Below are positions 26,386-35,660 of a DNA stretch of 43,334 nt, piece after piece. Location: NCBI RefSeq assembly GCF_004342685.1, contig NZ_SMBZ01000032.1:1-43334 (forward strand), given 5' to 3'. The notes beneath the pieces are model-generated. The model ran no database searches and was not told where the DNA came from. It saw nothing but the letters and a program-made list of their open reading frames with translations. Within the stretch, counting starts at the first letter, position 1. Each line of letters opens with the position of its first letter. The translations under genes and the position numbers were made by a program. The stretch is from Sphingobacterium alimentarium. Lineage in GTDB: Bacteria; Bacteroidota; Bacteroidia; Sphingobacteriales; Sphingobacteriaceae.

Positions 26386-27522
26386 ATGAGTCGAGCCTAC
26401 CAAATTTGTACAAACTGTGTAATGGATACTTCGGATACAAATATTGTATTTGATGAAAATGGAGTTTGTGATCATTGTAAAGATTTCAATGAAAATGTAA
26501 AACCGAATTGGCATACTGATAAAAAAGGCCATGAAGAATTACTTGCTCTTGTAGCAAAAATCAAGGAAGAAGGAAAAGGGAAAGATTTTGATTGTATTTT
26601 AGGTATGAGTGGGGGTGTGGATAGCTCCTATTTATTGCATGTTGCAGTAACCCAATACGGTCTACGCCCATTAGTTTTTCATGTTGATGGGGGATGGAAT
26701 TCAGAACTTGCTGTAAATAATATCCAAGTTATGATTGATAAACTAGGATTGGATCTATATACAGAAGTTATTAATTGGGAGGAAATGAAAGACTTTCAAT
26801 TGGCATTCTTCAAATCAGGTGTTCCGCATTTGGATATCCCTCAGGATCATGCTTTTGTTGCCACTCTTTATAACTTCGCTGATAAATATAAAATAAAATA
26901 TATTTTGAATGGGGGTAATATTTCTACTGAATGCGTTCGAAATCCGATGGAATACCTTTATTATGGGACGGATATGGCTCAAATTAATGATATTCGAAAG
27001 AAATTCAGTACAAATAAAATGGAAACCTATCCATTTAGTCCTGTGTTAAGACATAAGTTCTATTTGAGGTATGTTAAACAAGTTCAAGTTGTTAAGCCTT
27101 TAAATTATATTCCATATATAAAATCGGAGGCTTTAGAATTGTTGAAAAATGAATATGGATGGACACCATATCCTCAAAAACATTTTGAATCACGATTTAC
27201 TAAATTCTATGAAGGTTACTGGTTACCTGAAAGGTTTGGTTTTGATACAAGACGAGTACAATTCTCAAGTTTAATCCTTACTGGTCAAATGAACAGAGAA
27301 GAGGCAATTGAAAAGCTAAAAGTTCCGGCCTATGATCCTTTAAAAATTAAGGATGAATTCAATTATATAGCAACAAAATTAGGGATTAGTCCAGCTGAAT
27401 TGCAAAAATATTTTGATATGCCGAAGAAATTTTATTGGGATTATAAAAATCAGAAATCCATGTTCAATTTTGGAGCAAAGGCATTGAAAATGTTGGGCGT
27501 TGAAAAATCCATCAAACGATGA
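26386..27522 (+). CDS. wbpG: N-acetyl-sugar amidotransferase (WbpG/PseA-like)
   Basis: An ATP-dependent enzyme of 378 residues that activates an acetamido (or carboxyl) group of a nucleotide sugar so that ammonia can replace oxygen, giving an acetamidino or amide derivative. The PP-loop motif SGGVDSS is at residues 75-81. Two CxxC-type pairs at Cys8/Cys11 and Cys28/Cys31 probably hold zinc. LNGGNISTECVRNPME is also typical of the family. In Pseudomonas O antigen WbpG works with a HisH/HisF pair that makes ammonia from glutamine; here hisH follows with a 4 nt overlap (ATGA) and hisF after it, so the same three-gene module is present. The target sugar is not readable; the ManNAcA or HexNAcA made upstream are candidates. 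Confidence 0.92.
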   Translation: MSRAYQICTNCVMDTSDTNIVFDENGVCDHCKDFNENVKPNWHTDKKGHEELLALVAKIKEEGKGKDFDCILGMSGGVDSSYLLHVAVTQYGLRPLVFHVDGGWNSELAVNNIQVMIDKLGLDLYTEVINWEEMKDFQLAFFKSGVPHLDIPQDHAFVATLYNFADKYKIKYILNGGNISTECVRNPMEYLYYGTDMAQINDIRKKFSTNKMETYPFSPVLRHKFYLRYVKQVQVVKPLNYIPYIKSEALELLKNEYGWTPYPQKHFESRFTKFYEGYWLPERFGFDTRRVQFSSLILTGQMNREEAIEKLKVPAYDPLKIKDEFNYIATKLGISPAELQKYFDMPKKFYWDYKNQKSMFNFGAKALKMLGVEKSIKR

Positions 27523-28133
27523 TTACCATTATTAATTACGGATCGGGTAATATTAAAGCAATTTGTAATATTTATGATCAACTGAAAGTTCCTTATAAAA
27601 TTGCCAAAAATGGAGATGAAGTTGTAGGAGCTGAAAAACTATTTTTACCGGGGGTAGGTGCATTTGATGAAACCATTTCTAAGTTGGACGAATATGGATT
27701 TAGAGAAAAACTTGACGTGGAGGTATTAGAAAAGAAAGTGCCGATAATGGGGATTTGTGTTGGAATGCAGGTGTTGGCTGAGAGCAGTGATGAAGGAAAT
27801 TTAAAAGGCTTAGGGTATGTCAAAGGACATGTCAAGAAATTTGATGAATCTTTGTTAAATTTTAAGCCAAAGTTACCTCATATGGGATGGAATTCAATTG
27901 AAATCACACGAGAAACCCCTTTATTAAAGGATTTGGATGTAGAAAGGGGGTTTTATTTTTTGCATTCCTATTATTTTGAATGTAGGGATAAAAATGACTC
28001 AATCTGTACTGCCTCATATGGCTATGAATTTACAGCGGCCGTTAATTTCCAAAATGTCTATGGTGTTCAATTCCATCCCGAAAAAAGTCATAGTAATGGT
28101 GTTAATTTATTAAGAAATTTCGCTTTAATATAA
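27519..28133 (+). CDS. hisH: HisH-type glutamine amidotransferase of the sugar-amidation module
   Basis: A 204-residue class I glutaminase homologous to the HisH subunit of imidazole-glycerol-phosphate synthase. It hydrolyses glutamine and passes ammonia to its HisF partner. The catalytic triad is intact: Cys80 in MGICVGMQ, and His186 and Glu188 in GVQFHPEKS. The N-terminal IINYGSGNIKAICNIYDQL and GVGAFDE (oxyanion region) match the family. No other histidine genes are nearby, and it lies between wbpG and hisF with a 1 nt overlap to the latter, so it serves polysaccharide modification rather than histidine synthesis. Confidence 0.93.
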   Translation: MITIINYGSGNIKAICNIYDQLKVPYKIAKNGDEVVGAEKLFLPGVGAFDETISKLDEYGFREKLDVEVLEKKVPIMGICVGMQVLAESSDEGNLKGLGYVKGHVKKFDESLLNFKPKLPHMGWNSIEITRETPLLKDLDVERGFYFLHSYYFECRDKNDSICTASYGYEFTAAVNFQNVYGVQFHPEKSHSNGVNLLRNFALI

Positions 28134-28894
28134 TGTTAAAATCCAGAATTATCCCATGCTTATTAGTCCATAAGAAAGGATTAGTTAAGACTACAAATTT
28201 CGCTGATCCTAAATATGTTGGTGATCCGATCAATGCCGTGAAGATTTTCAATGAAAAGGAGGTAGATGAATTGATGGTAATTGATATTGATGCTACAGCC
28301 GAAAATCGAGGGCCTGATTTTGAGATGATCAAAAATATTGCAGTCGAGTGTCGAATGCCTTTTTGTTATGGAGGGGGAGTTACGACTGTAGAAGAAGCAA
28401 AAAGAATCATTGGACTTGGTGCTGAAAAGATTGCGTTAAGTTCTGCAGCAATTCAAAACCCTAGCCTATTAAATGAAATAGGAGAAGTTATTGGTGCTCA
28501 AAGCGTTGTTTTAGTACTAGACGTTAAGAAAAAGGGACTATTTGGCACTTATGAAATATTTACCCACAATGGAAAGAAGTCGACAGGGATTAAATTAAAA
28601 GATTTTTTAAGTAAACTTTCAGAATATAGAATTGGTGAATTAGTTATTAATTCAATAGAAGATGATGGAAAAATGAAAGGGTTTGATTTCAAATTATTTG
28701 ATATGGCAAGAGAGATGTCTGATGGGCCATTAACAATTCTAGGAGGTGCAGGTCAATTAGATGATATTAAGCAAGCTATAGATCGGTATAAAGTTATTGG
28801 TGTATCAGCCGGTAGTTTATTTGTATTTAAAGGGAAATACAGAGCAGTTTTAATCAATTATCCTTCCCTAGCAGAACGTAAAAATCTTTATTAA
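28133..28894 (+). CDS. hisF: HisF-like subunit of the sugar-amidation module, Asp11 lost
   Basis: A 253-residue (beta/alpha)8 protein homologous to the cyclase subunit of imidazole-glycerol-phosphate synthase. In histidine synthesis the catalytic acids are Asp11 and Asp130 (Thermotoga numbering). Here the first strand reads RIIPCLLV, with Leu at residue 11, while Asp130 is kept in VLDVKKKG. The phosphate-binding segments GGGVTTVEEAKRI and ILGGAGQLDDIKQA are present. Loss of one catalytic acid argues that it no longer cyclises PRFAR and serves as an ammonia conduit or scaffold between HisH and WbpG. It ends 2 bp before the next gene. Confidence 0.9.
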   Translation: MLKSRIIPCLLVHKKGLVKTTNFADPKYVGDPINAVKIFNEKEVDELMVIDIDATAENRGPDFEMIKNIAVECRMPFCYGGGVTTVEEAKRIIGLGAEKIALSSAAIQNPSLLNEIGEVIGAQSVVLVLDVKKKGLFGTYEIFTHNGKKSTGIKLKDFLSKLSEYRIGELVINSIEDDGKMKGFDFKLFDMAREMSDGPLTILGGAGQLDDIKQAIDRYKVIGVSAGSLFVFKGKYRAVLINYPSLAERKNLY

Positions 28895-28896
28895 AT

Positions 28897-31011
28897 ATGA
28901 AACAAATAATTCAATCCTTTAAAACAGGAGAAACAATATTAGAAGAAGTGCCAGCACCTTTAGTTAAGCGTGGAAATGTACTAATTCAGACCACCAGAAG
29001 TTTAGTTTCCTTGGGAACTGAGCGGATGTTAGTTGAGTTTGGTAAATCAAGCTTAATATCGAAAGCTAGGCAGCAACCAGATAAGGTAAAACAAGTTTTA
29101 GATAAAATTAAAACTGATGGCCTTATGCCAACCCTAGAAACTGTTTTCAATAAATTGGGAGAGCCTTTACCTTTAGGTTATTGCAATGTTGGGAAAGTAA
29201 TTGCAGTCGGGGAAGGAGTTACAGATTTTAAAGTTGGAGACAGAGTTGCTTCAAATGGTCAACATGCTGAATTTGTTTCTGTTCCAAAAAATTTAGTAGC
29301 TCATGTTCCGGAAGAAGTTTCAGATGAAGAAGCTTCATTTACAGTGATTGGCTCTATTGGTTTGCAGGGAATTAGACTATTAAACCCTACACTTGGAGAA
29401 ACAGTTGTTGTAATAGGTTTGGGTTTAATTGGGTTGATAACTGCACAGCTATTAGTTGCTAACGGCTGCCGAGTAATAGGGTCAGATATTGATCCTGCAA
29501 AATTGGAATTAGCAAAAAGTTGGGGCATCATACCTTTCAACCCTCTACAAGGAGATATTGTAAAATTTGTTTCCGAAAAAACGAATGGTGTTGGAGCTGA
29601 TGGTGTAATTATCACCGCTTCCGCAAAAAATAATGACATTATTTCCCAATCTGCCAATATGAGTAGGAAAAGAGGGAAAATAGTTTTAGTTGGTGTTATT
29701 GGTTTAAATCTCAGCAGAGCAGAATTCTATGAAAAGGAATTAACTTTTCAAGTATCCTGTTCCTACGGTCCAGGTAGGTATGATGATGATTATGAACAAA
29801 AAGGAATAGATTATCCTTTGCCTTTTGTACGTTGGACTGAAAAAAGGAATTTTGAAACGATTCTTGAGGCTATACGTTCAGAAAAGCTAAAGGTAAAAGA
29901 AATGATTTCTGAGATCGTACTTCTAGAAAACTATTTGGATGTTTATGGAGAAATAGGAACTAAACGATCAATTGCGTCCATAATTAAATATGATGAAAAT
30001 TTAAATTTAAATCCCAATCATACTGTAAAAATTAAAGATTCGAATTTTGCAGGCTCTAAGGGTATTTTAGGAATAATAGGTTCAGGTAATTTCACAAAAA
30101 TGACAATGTTACCTGCATTAAAAACCACAAATGCATCCGTTAAATTTATTGCAAGTAGAAGTGGTATATCCGGTACAGCATTAGCACAGAAATTTTCAAT
30201 TAATAATTCAACTACTGATTATCATGAAATCTTACAAGATTCTGAAGTTGATTTGGTGCTAATTACTACTCGCCACGATCAACATGCAAGTATGGTTTTG
30301 GAATCTTTATCAGCAGGAAAAAATGTTTTCGTTGAAAAACCATTGGCTTTAAATAATGAAGAGTTAGATAAAATCATACAAGAATATGAAAGATCAGGAA
30401 AAACACTGACTGTTGGTTTCAACAGAAGATTTTCTCCACATATTCAAAAAATCAAATCTATTGTTGGTGACTCCATGATGAATGTAGTAGCTACCATGAA
30501 CGCCGGTTTTATCCCTAATAATGTCTGGGTTCACGATTTGAAAGTTGGAGGAGGTAGAATTATTGGCGAAGCATGCCATTTTATTGATTTAATTACATAT
30601 TTAACAGGAAGTAAAGTTAAATCAGTATGTATGAACGCTATGGGAACAAATCCTGAAGAAAATACGGACAATGCTAGTATACTTTTGAAGTATGAGAATG
30701 GGTCCACGGGTGTAATAAATTATTTTTCTAATGGTTCTAAGGCATATTCAAAAGAAAGAGTTGAAGTGTATTCTCAAGAGAGAACTATTGTAATGGACAA
30801 TTTCCGTGTTACTGAAGGTTTTGGAACTAAGGGATTTTCTAAATTAAAAACAAAATTGGATAAAGGACATCATGAGCAGTTTAGAATTTTAGTGGAAAGA
30901 ATAAAAAATGGAGGTCCTTCCATTATTCCTTTTGATGAAATTATTAATACCACTAAGGCCTCCTTTGCAGCCATTGAAAGTTTGAAAAACAATTCTTGGA
31001 TCGAAATTTAG
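28897..31011 (+). CDS. Two-domain oxidoreductase: zinc-type ADH fused to Gfo/Idh/MocA
   Basis: A 704-residue fusion. Residues 1 to about 365 are a medium-chain dehydrogenase with VPAPLVKRGNVLIQTTRSLV, the cofactor motif VVIGLGLIGLITAQLLVANG and GADGVIITAS; typical zinc-ligand cysteines are not evident. Residues from about 388 are a Gfo/Idh/MocA oxidoreductase with GILGIIGSGNF, NVFVEKPLALN and the catalytic-region GGRIIGEACHFIDLITYLTG. Such fusions recur in polysaccharide loci, often beside a heparinase-like gene as here (33786), but the reaction is not established to my knowledge. A redox step on a nucleotide sugar or on the lipid-linked sugar is the likely role. Confidence 0.9.
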   Translation: MKQIIQSFKTGETILEEVPAPLVKRGNVLIQTTRSLVSLGTERMLVEFGKSSLISKARQQPDKVKQVLDKIKTDGLMPTLETVFNKLGEPLPLGYCNVGKVIAVGEGVTDFKVGDRVASNGQHAEFVSVPKNLVAHVPEEVSDEEASFTVIGSIGLQGIRLLNPTLGETVVVIGLGLIGLITAQLLVANGCRVIGSDIDPAKLELAKSWGIIPFNPLQGDIVKFVSEKTNGVGADGVIITASAKNNDIISQSANMSRKRGKIVLVGVIGLNLSRAEFYEKELTFQVSCSYGPGRYDDDYEQKGIDYPLPFVRWTEKRNFETILEAIRSEKLKVKEMISEIVLLENYLDVYGEIGTKRSIASIIKYDENLNLNPNHTVKIKDSNFAGSKGILGIIGSGNFTKMTMLPALKTTNASVKFIASRSGISGTALAQKFSINNSTTDYHEILQDSEVDLVLITTRHDQHASMVLESLSAGKNVFVEKPLALNNEELDKIIQEYERSGKTLTVGFNRRFSPHIQKIKSIVGDSMMNVVATMNAGFIPNNVWVHDLKVGGGRIIGEACHFIDLITYLTGSKVKSVCMNAMGTNPEENTDNASILLKYENGSTGVINYFSNGSKAYSKERVEVYSQERTIVMDNFRVTEGFGTKGFSKLKTKLDKGHHEQFRILVERIKNGGPSIIPFDEIINTTKASFAAIESLKNNSWIEI

Positions 31012-31012
31012 T

Positions 31013-32075
31013 ATGAAAACAATTGTACCCAATAGGTCAAATAATTTTGATATAATAAGATTTGTAGCTGCTAGTCAAGTTGTAATTTGGCATAGCATTG
31101 AACATTTATTTCTTAATAATATTACTGTTAGTAATATTATTAAGAAAATTATAGAACCAATTCCCGGAGTTCCAATTTTTTTTGTTATTAGTGGATTTCT
31201 AATTTACACCTCTTACGAAAGAAATAATAATTTAAGACAATATTTGAAAAATAGAATGCTTAGAATATTTCCTGGTTTATGGTTTGTATTTATTTTTACA
31301 CTTTTAATGTTGACTATCCTAGGGTTTATAATCCCTAATATAATGTTGAAATCTTTTTGGTTATGGGTGTTTACTCAGATTACAATATTTCAATTTTATA
31401 CTCCTGATTTTTTAAGATCTTTTGGTGCAGGAAATCCGAATGGTAGTCTATGGACAATTTTTATTGAATTTAGCTTTTATTTATTTATTCCTTTCCTGTT
31501 TTTACTGAAGAAAATAAACTTTAGAATCATTGCGATTATCATTTTAATCGGAATATCAATACTTTACAATTTTTGGTATAATGATAATTTTAAAGCAAGA
31601 GCACAAGATCTAAACATTATTCAAAAATTGTTAGGATTAAACCTTCTGCCATATTTGTTTTATTTTTTAATTGGAGTTTTAATTAAAATTAAATGGGAGG
31701 TGATAAAAATATATTTTGTCAATAAGGGTTTTGTTTGGTTATCTTGTTATTTCTCTTATTATATTATTTTTTTCTTTAATACTTAATAAATATGAGGTGA
31801 CCTATTGGCCCAATTTCTATGGGTTATTTTCAACTTTTTTATTGCTCGGTACTACAATTTCAATAGCGTATACAAATGTTCCGCAGAAGAAATTCTTCAA
31901 TGGAAATGATCTTTCTTATGGTATGTATTTGTTTCATATGCCAATTGTAAATTTAGCTATGTATTTAGGCTTTTACGATAATTATTGGGTGCTAGTTGTA
32001 GTTTTTGTTTTTACATTTTTTATTTCATTTCTGTCTTGGAAATTCATTGAAAAGCCAGCATTGAATCTAAAATAA
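31013..32075 (+). pseudogene. Acyltransferase-3 family gene split by a frameshift at a T7 tract
   Basis: Two overlapping frames together make one membrane acyltransferase of about 353 residues. The first (31013-31786) has the family start NNFDIIRFVAASQVVIWHS with the catalytic His and GVPIFFVISGFLIYTSYER; it ends at TAA 31784-31786. The second frame (+1) carries the missing C-terminal helices from about 31774 to the TAA at 32073-32075, including SYGMYLFHMPIVNLAMYLGF and a final FIEKPALNLK. Removing one T from the run of seven (31767-31773) gives an uninterrupted reading ...YYIIFSLILNKYEV. Acyltransferases of this type O-acetylate surface polysaccharides. The gene is currently off unless slippage restores it; a sequencing error is the other explanation. 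Confidence 0.85.
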
Positions 32076-32084
32076 AATTGAATA

Positions 32085-33773
32085 ATGAAACGTACTTTTT
32101 ATTTTTTATTTATTATTTGTTGTATTTTTCCTGTATTTGGCTCAACAAAAATTGATTTTAAACTAAATCAAATTGGAAAAGAAATCGATTCAAATGTCTC
32201 TATTATAAATGTTAAAAATTATGGTGCCAAAGGTGACGGCATTCACGATGATGGACCAGCTTTTCAAAATATAATTAATTCACTCCGAGAAAATCAAACT
32301 CTCTATATTCCAAAAGGTAAATACTTAATAAGACAAACATTACAATTTAACAAAAGTAATGTTACTGTTCGAGGTGATGGTGAGGACTCTAAATTAATTT
32401 ATAAATGGGGTAAATTTAGTAGAACTAAAAAATTACTATATGGTTTTCATATAAATAGTGCCAAAAATGTATTATTCTCTGACTTTTCTATTAATGGAGG
32501 ATCCTCAAATTTTAATGAAATAATTATTGATGATTGGAAAGATGAAACTTGGGATGTAGATGGAGCATATAATTTATTTTTAATTCAGCCAAAAAAAACT
32601 AACAGTGTAAATGGGTTAACGTTTAAAAATTTAGTTCTATCTAATTCTTTTTTTGATGGAATTCATAGTTATGCTAGACCTGCTGATCCTTTACCGAAAA
32701 ATACCTCATATAATATCAAAATTATAAACTGTTCCTTTTTTGATATTGGAAGTAATGCAGTTGGTCTTGGTCTAGTAAATGGATTACTTGTTGAAGAGTC
32801 TAAATTTCATAATATAGGTTTAATGAGAATGACAATTCAAAAAAATGGGGGAGGTATGGCAGTAGATGCTAGTGGTGGAGCAGAAAACGTTATAATTAGG
32901 TACAACTATGTAGATAAAGCTGCTGCTGGATTTAAGTGTGAAACCCATGAAAATAATAGTGGAAGATATTTGCCAAGTAAAAATGTAACCATTTCTAATA
33001 ATATTATTAAAAATTTATTTCAGGGTGAGAAATATGAGATTTTTTATGGGATAAAGGCCAATGGCGTGAATGTAATAGTAGAAAATAATACTATAGAATC
33101 ATTTTATCATGGAATTTTAGTAGGTATAAATGCAAAAAATGTTTTTATAAATAATAATTCTATTTCTACGACTGGAAAAGGTGCCGCAGGAATAAGATTG
33201 GATATGAATCAGGGTGGACACATTGTCTCTAACAATAAAATATTGTTTAGTGATGGACAAGGAATATTAGTGTCAGATGCATCAGATATTACTTTAAGTA
33301 ATAATATTATTTTGAATAGTATGAAAGAAAATATAAGAATGGCTGGAGGAAAAAATGTTAAAATTTATAATAACATTTGTGCGAATGCGGGTACATCTAA
33401 TATCAGTATTACACCTGTAGAAGGATTGTCAATTGAAAATGTTGATTTAAAAAATAATTATTGTTATGATTTTAATGGTGCTATAAAGCCATTGGATAAG
33501 CGCATTTTAATTGATAATTCCAAAAAGGTCATTTCTAACGGGAATAAATTCCAAAAACAAGAACTGGACAATAATCTGCATGAACGTGCAACTAGTGAAA
33601 ATAATAGTAATTTATATTTTTCATTAACAAAACCTTCAAAGGGGAATTTTCAAAAAGGCCAAGTTCTTCTTAAAAGAAGATTAAAATCTAGCTTGAATAC
33701 TGACAAAATCATTGGTTGGGAATGTATCGAAAGTGGAAATCCTGGAGTGTGGAAAGAAATAAGTGTAAACTAG
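32085..33773 (+). CDS. Secreted right-handed beta-helix protein (pectate-lyase-like)
   Basis: A 562-residue exported protein. The signal peptide MKRTFYFLFIICCIFPVFGS is followed by the pectate-lyase-3/GH28-like opening INVKNYGAKGDGIHDDGPAF and then many parallel beta-helix coils (about residues 70-470) rich in Asn ladders, such as VTISNNIIKNL, VIVENNTIESF and VFINNNSIS. A small C-terminal domain (about 500-562, GWECIESGNPGVWKEI) resembles receptor-binding or carbohydrate-contact modules. It may be a lyase, hydrolase or epimerase acting on the polymer after export, for trimming or release; the catalytic residues are not identifiable. AT-rich like its neighbours. Confidence 0.85.
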   Translation: MKRTFYFLFIICCIFPVFGSTKIDFKLNQIGKEIDSNVSIINVKNYGAKGDGIHDDGPAFQNIINSLRENQTLYIPKGKYLIRQTLQFNKSNVTVRGDGEDSKLIYKWGKFSRTKKLLYGFHINSAKNVLFSDFSINGGSSNFNEIIIDDWKDETWDVDGAYNLFLIQPKKTNSVNGLTFKNLVLSNSFFDGIHSYARPADPLPKNTSYNIKIINCSFFDIGSNAVGLGLVNGLLVEESKFHNIGLMRMTIQKNGGGMAVDASGGAENVIIRYNYVDKAAAGFKCETHENNSGRYLPSKNVTISNNIIKNLFQGEKYEIFYGIKANGVNVIVENNTIESFYHGILVGINAKNVFINNNSISTTGKGAAGIRLDMNQGGHIVSNNKILFSDGQGILVSDASDITLSNNIILNSMKENIRMAGGKNVKIYNNICANAGTSNISITPVEGLSIENVDLKNNYCYDFNGAIKPLDKRILIDNSKKVISNGNKFQKQELDNNLHERATSENNSNLYFSLTKPSKGNFQKGQVLLKRRLKSSLNTDKIIGWECIESGNPGVWKEISVN

Positions 33774-33785
33774 TTAAGAGATAAA

Positions 33786-35660
33786 GTGAATATAAAACTA
33801 ATAGCACAGTTATTTAAGAATATGGGGTCTCGATATTTTTTTTATCGAGTGAGACATGAGTTAGAAAGGAAATCTGGGAAGTTAATTAATAAACATCCAA
33901 TTAATTTAAACCTATCTAATAAAATAACTTTAAAAAAATGGTTTGAACAAATTCAATTTGATTTAAATCCTGTTCAATTAGAACCAAATGATAATTTGCA
34001 AGAATTGAAGTTAAAAGCTGAGAAAATATTAAGTGGAAATGTTTATTTTTTCAATGCTGAGTGGATGGACTTAGGATTAGATTATGATTGGATCACTAAT
34101 CCTTCTACTAATTTTAAATATGATGTTTCAAAACATTGGAGTACCATACCTGATTTAAGTCCCGAAGCAGGAGATATTAAATATGTGTGGGAGAAATCTC
34201 GGTTTTCATGGTTATTAACATTAATTCAATATGATTATAATTATGGAATAGATTTAGGTGAATTTGTTTTTTCGCAAATAGAATCTTGGATTGATAGCAA
34301 TCCTATAAATAGAGGCCCAAATTGGAGATGTAGCCAAGAGATATCCTTAAGGATTTTTAATTGGTATTTGGCATTAAGATGTTACAAAGATCACACATCA
34401 TTAACGGATGTTAGATGGGAAAAGATTCAGGATGTGATTTATGCTTCGTTACATCATGTTTTTCACCATATTGATTTTTCTAGAATTGCAGTTAGAAATA
34501 ACCATGCTATTACGGAGACACTCTTTCTGAGTTTGTCGGAACTATTATTTCCCTTTATTCCAGAGACAAAAATCTGGTCTAAAAAGGGACGGGATTGGTT
34601 TGAAAAAGAAATTGATTACCAAATTTATGAAGATGGAACATTTCTTCAGTTTTCTATGAATTATCACCGTGTAGTGATACAATTGTTATCTTTTGGAATT
34701 TCTACATCTGAGCGGGCTGGTAAACCATTTTCTAAAACTGTGTACGAAAGAGCTTATAAGTCTTTAGATTTTTTATATCAATGTTTACAAGAGGAAAATG
34801 GATGGCTTCCAAATTATGGATCCAATGATGGGGCATTATTTTTTCCATGGTCGGATACAGATTATAAAGATTATAAACCTCAATTAAACACATTACATTA
34901 TATTTTAACCGGCAAGTTTTTATATGCCGATAAAGTTAATTGTAGAGAGGTTATCTGGTGTTCCATTAAACCAAGTAATATTCAGCAATTTCCTGTAATT
35001 AATAAATTGGAAGGTATAAAAGAATATCCATTAGGGGGATATGTATTAATTAGAGATTCAGGGAGTTTTACCTTTATCCGATGTGGAAGTCATAAGGATA
35101 GACCTGCCCAAGCAGATAATTTACATGTAGATATATGGGTAAATGGAATCAACTATTTTAGAGATTCAGGCACTTATAAATATAATACAAGCAAAGAATT
35201 GTCTACTTATTTTACTGGAACTACATCTCATAATTCCGTTATTGTTAATGATGAATCCCAAATGTTAAAAGGGAGTCGTTTTATTTGGTATTATTGGACT
35301 CAAAAATTAAAAAGTAAAATATCAGAAAATTCTAAAGAATTTGTATTTGAAGGCCTAATATCTGCATTTCGCCAATTAAACCCAAAAGGTGAACATGAAA
35401 GAATAGTTCGAAAAATTAAAGGTGAGAATAAATGGATTATTCAAGATCAAATATTTAACCTTTCTGAATTTGATAAAAAGCAGATTTGGCATTTTGACAA
35501 AGAAAATATTGCTATTGAAGGAATGGAAGAAGGAAAATATTTAAACAAGAATATTGAAATGAGCTATAATTCAGACTATTATGGGGTTATGGAGAAAGGC
35601 CAAGCCATATCGTTCAATTTTAAAGATAAAATTAGCACTAACATTGAAATTAAATCATGA
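33786..35660 (+). CDS. Heparinase II/III-like protein without signal peptide
   Basis: A 624-residue protein of the heparinase II/III and alginate-lyase-like group. An N-terminal alpha/alpha toroid (about residues 60-370) has RGPNWRCSQEISLRIFNWYL, RNNHAITETLFLSLSELLFP and SMNYHRVVIQLL, where Asn/His and Tyr/His would form the active site. The C-terminal beta-sandwich domain has HKDRPAQADNLHVDIWVNG and GTTSHNSVIVND. There is no signal peptide (N-terminus MNIKLIAQLFKNMGSRYFFY), unlike degradative heparinases, so it should act inside the cell or at the inner membrane face. Start is GTG 33786. Genes like this often lie in export loci next to the ADH-MocA fusion; the function there is unclear. The 3' end overlaps the next gene by 4 nt. 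Confidence 0.88.
   Translation: MNIKLIAQLFKNMGSRYFFYRVRHELERKSGKLINKHPINLNLSNKITLKKWFEQIQFDLNPVQLEPNDNLQELKLKAEKILSGNVYFFNAEWMDLGLDYDWITNPSTNFKYDVSKHWSTIPDLSPEAGDIKYVWEKSRFSWLLTLIQYDYNYGIDLGEFVFSQIESWIDSNPINRGPNWRCSQEISLRIFNWYLALRCYKDHTSLTDVRWEKIQDVIYASLHHVFHHIDFSRIAVRNNHAITETLFLSLSELLFPFIPETKIWSKKGRDWFEKEIDYQIYEDGTFLQFSMNYHRVVIQLLSFGISTSERAGKPFSKTVYERAYKSLDFLYQCLQEENGWLPNYGSNDGALFFPWSDTDYKDYKPQLNTLHYILTGKFLYADKVNCREVIWCSIKPSNIQQFPVINKLEGIKEYPLGGYVLIRDSGSFTFIRCGSHKDRPAQADNLHVDIWVNGINYFRDSGTYKYNTSKELSTYFTGTTSHNSVIVNDESQMLKGSRFIWYYWTQKLKSKISENSKEFVFEGLISAFRQLNPKGEHERIVRKIKGENKWIIQDQIFNLSEFDKKQIWHFDKENIAIEGMEEGKYLNKNIEMSYNSDYYGVMEKGQAISFNFKDKISTNIEIKS

Noticed and set aside
27519..28894. Part of a histidine biosynthesis operon
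   Set aside because: hisH and hisF stand without other his genes, are coupled to wbpG, and HisF lacks Asp11.
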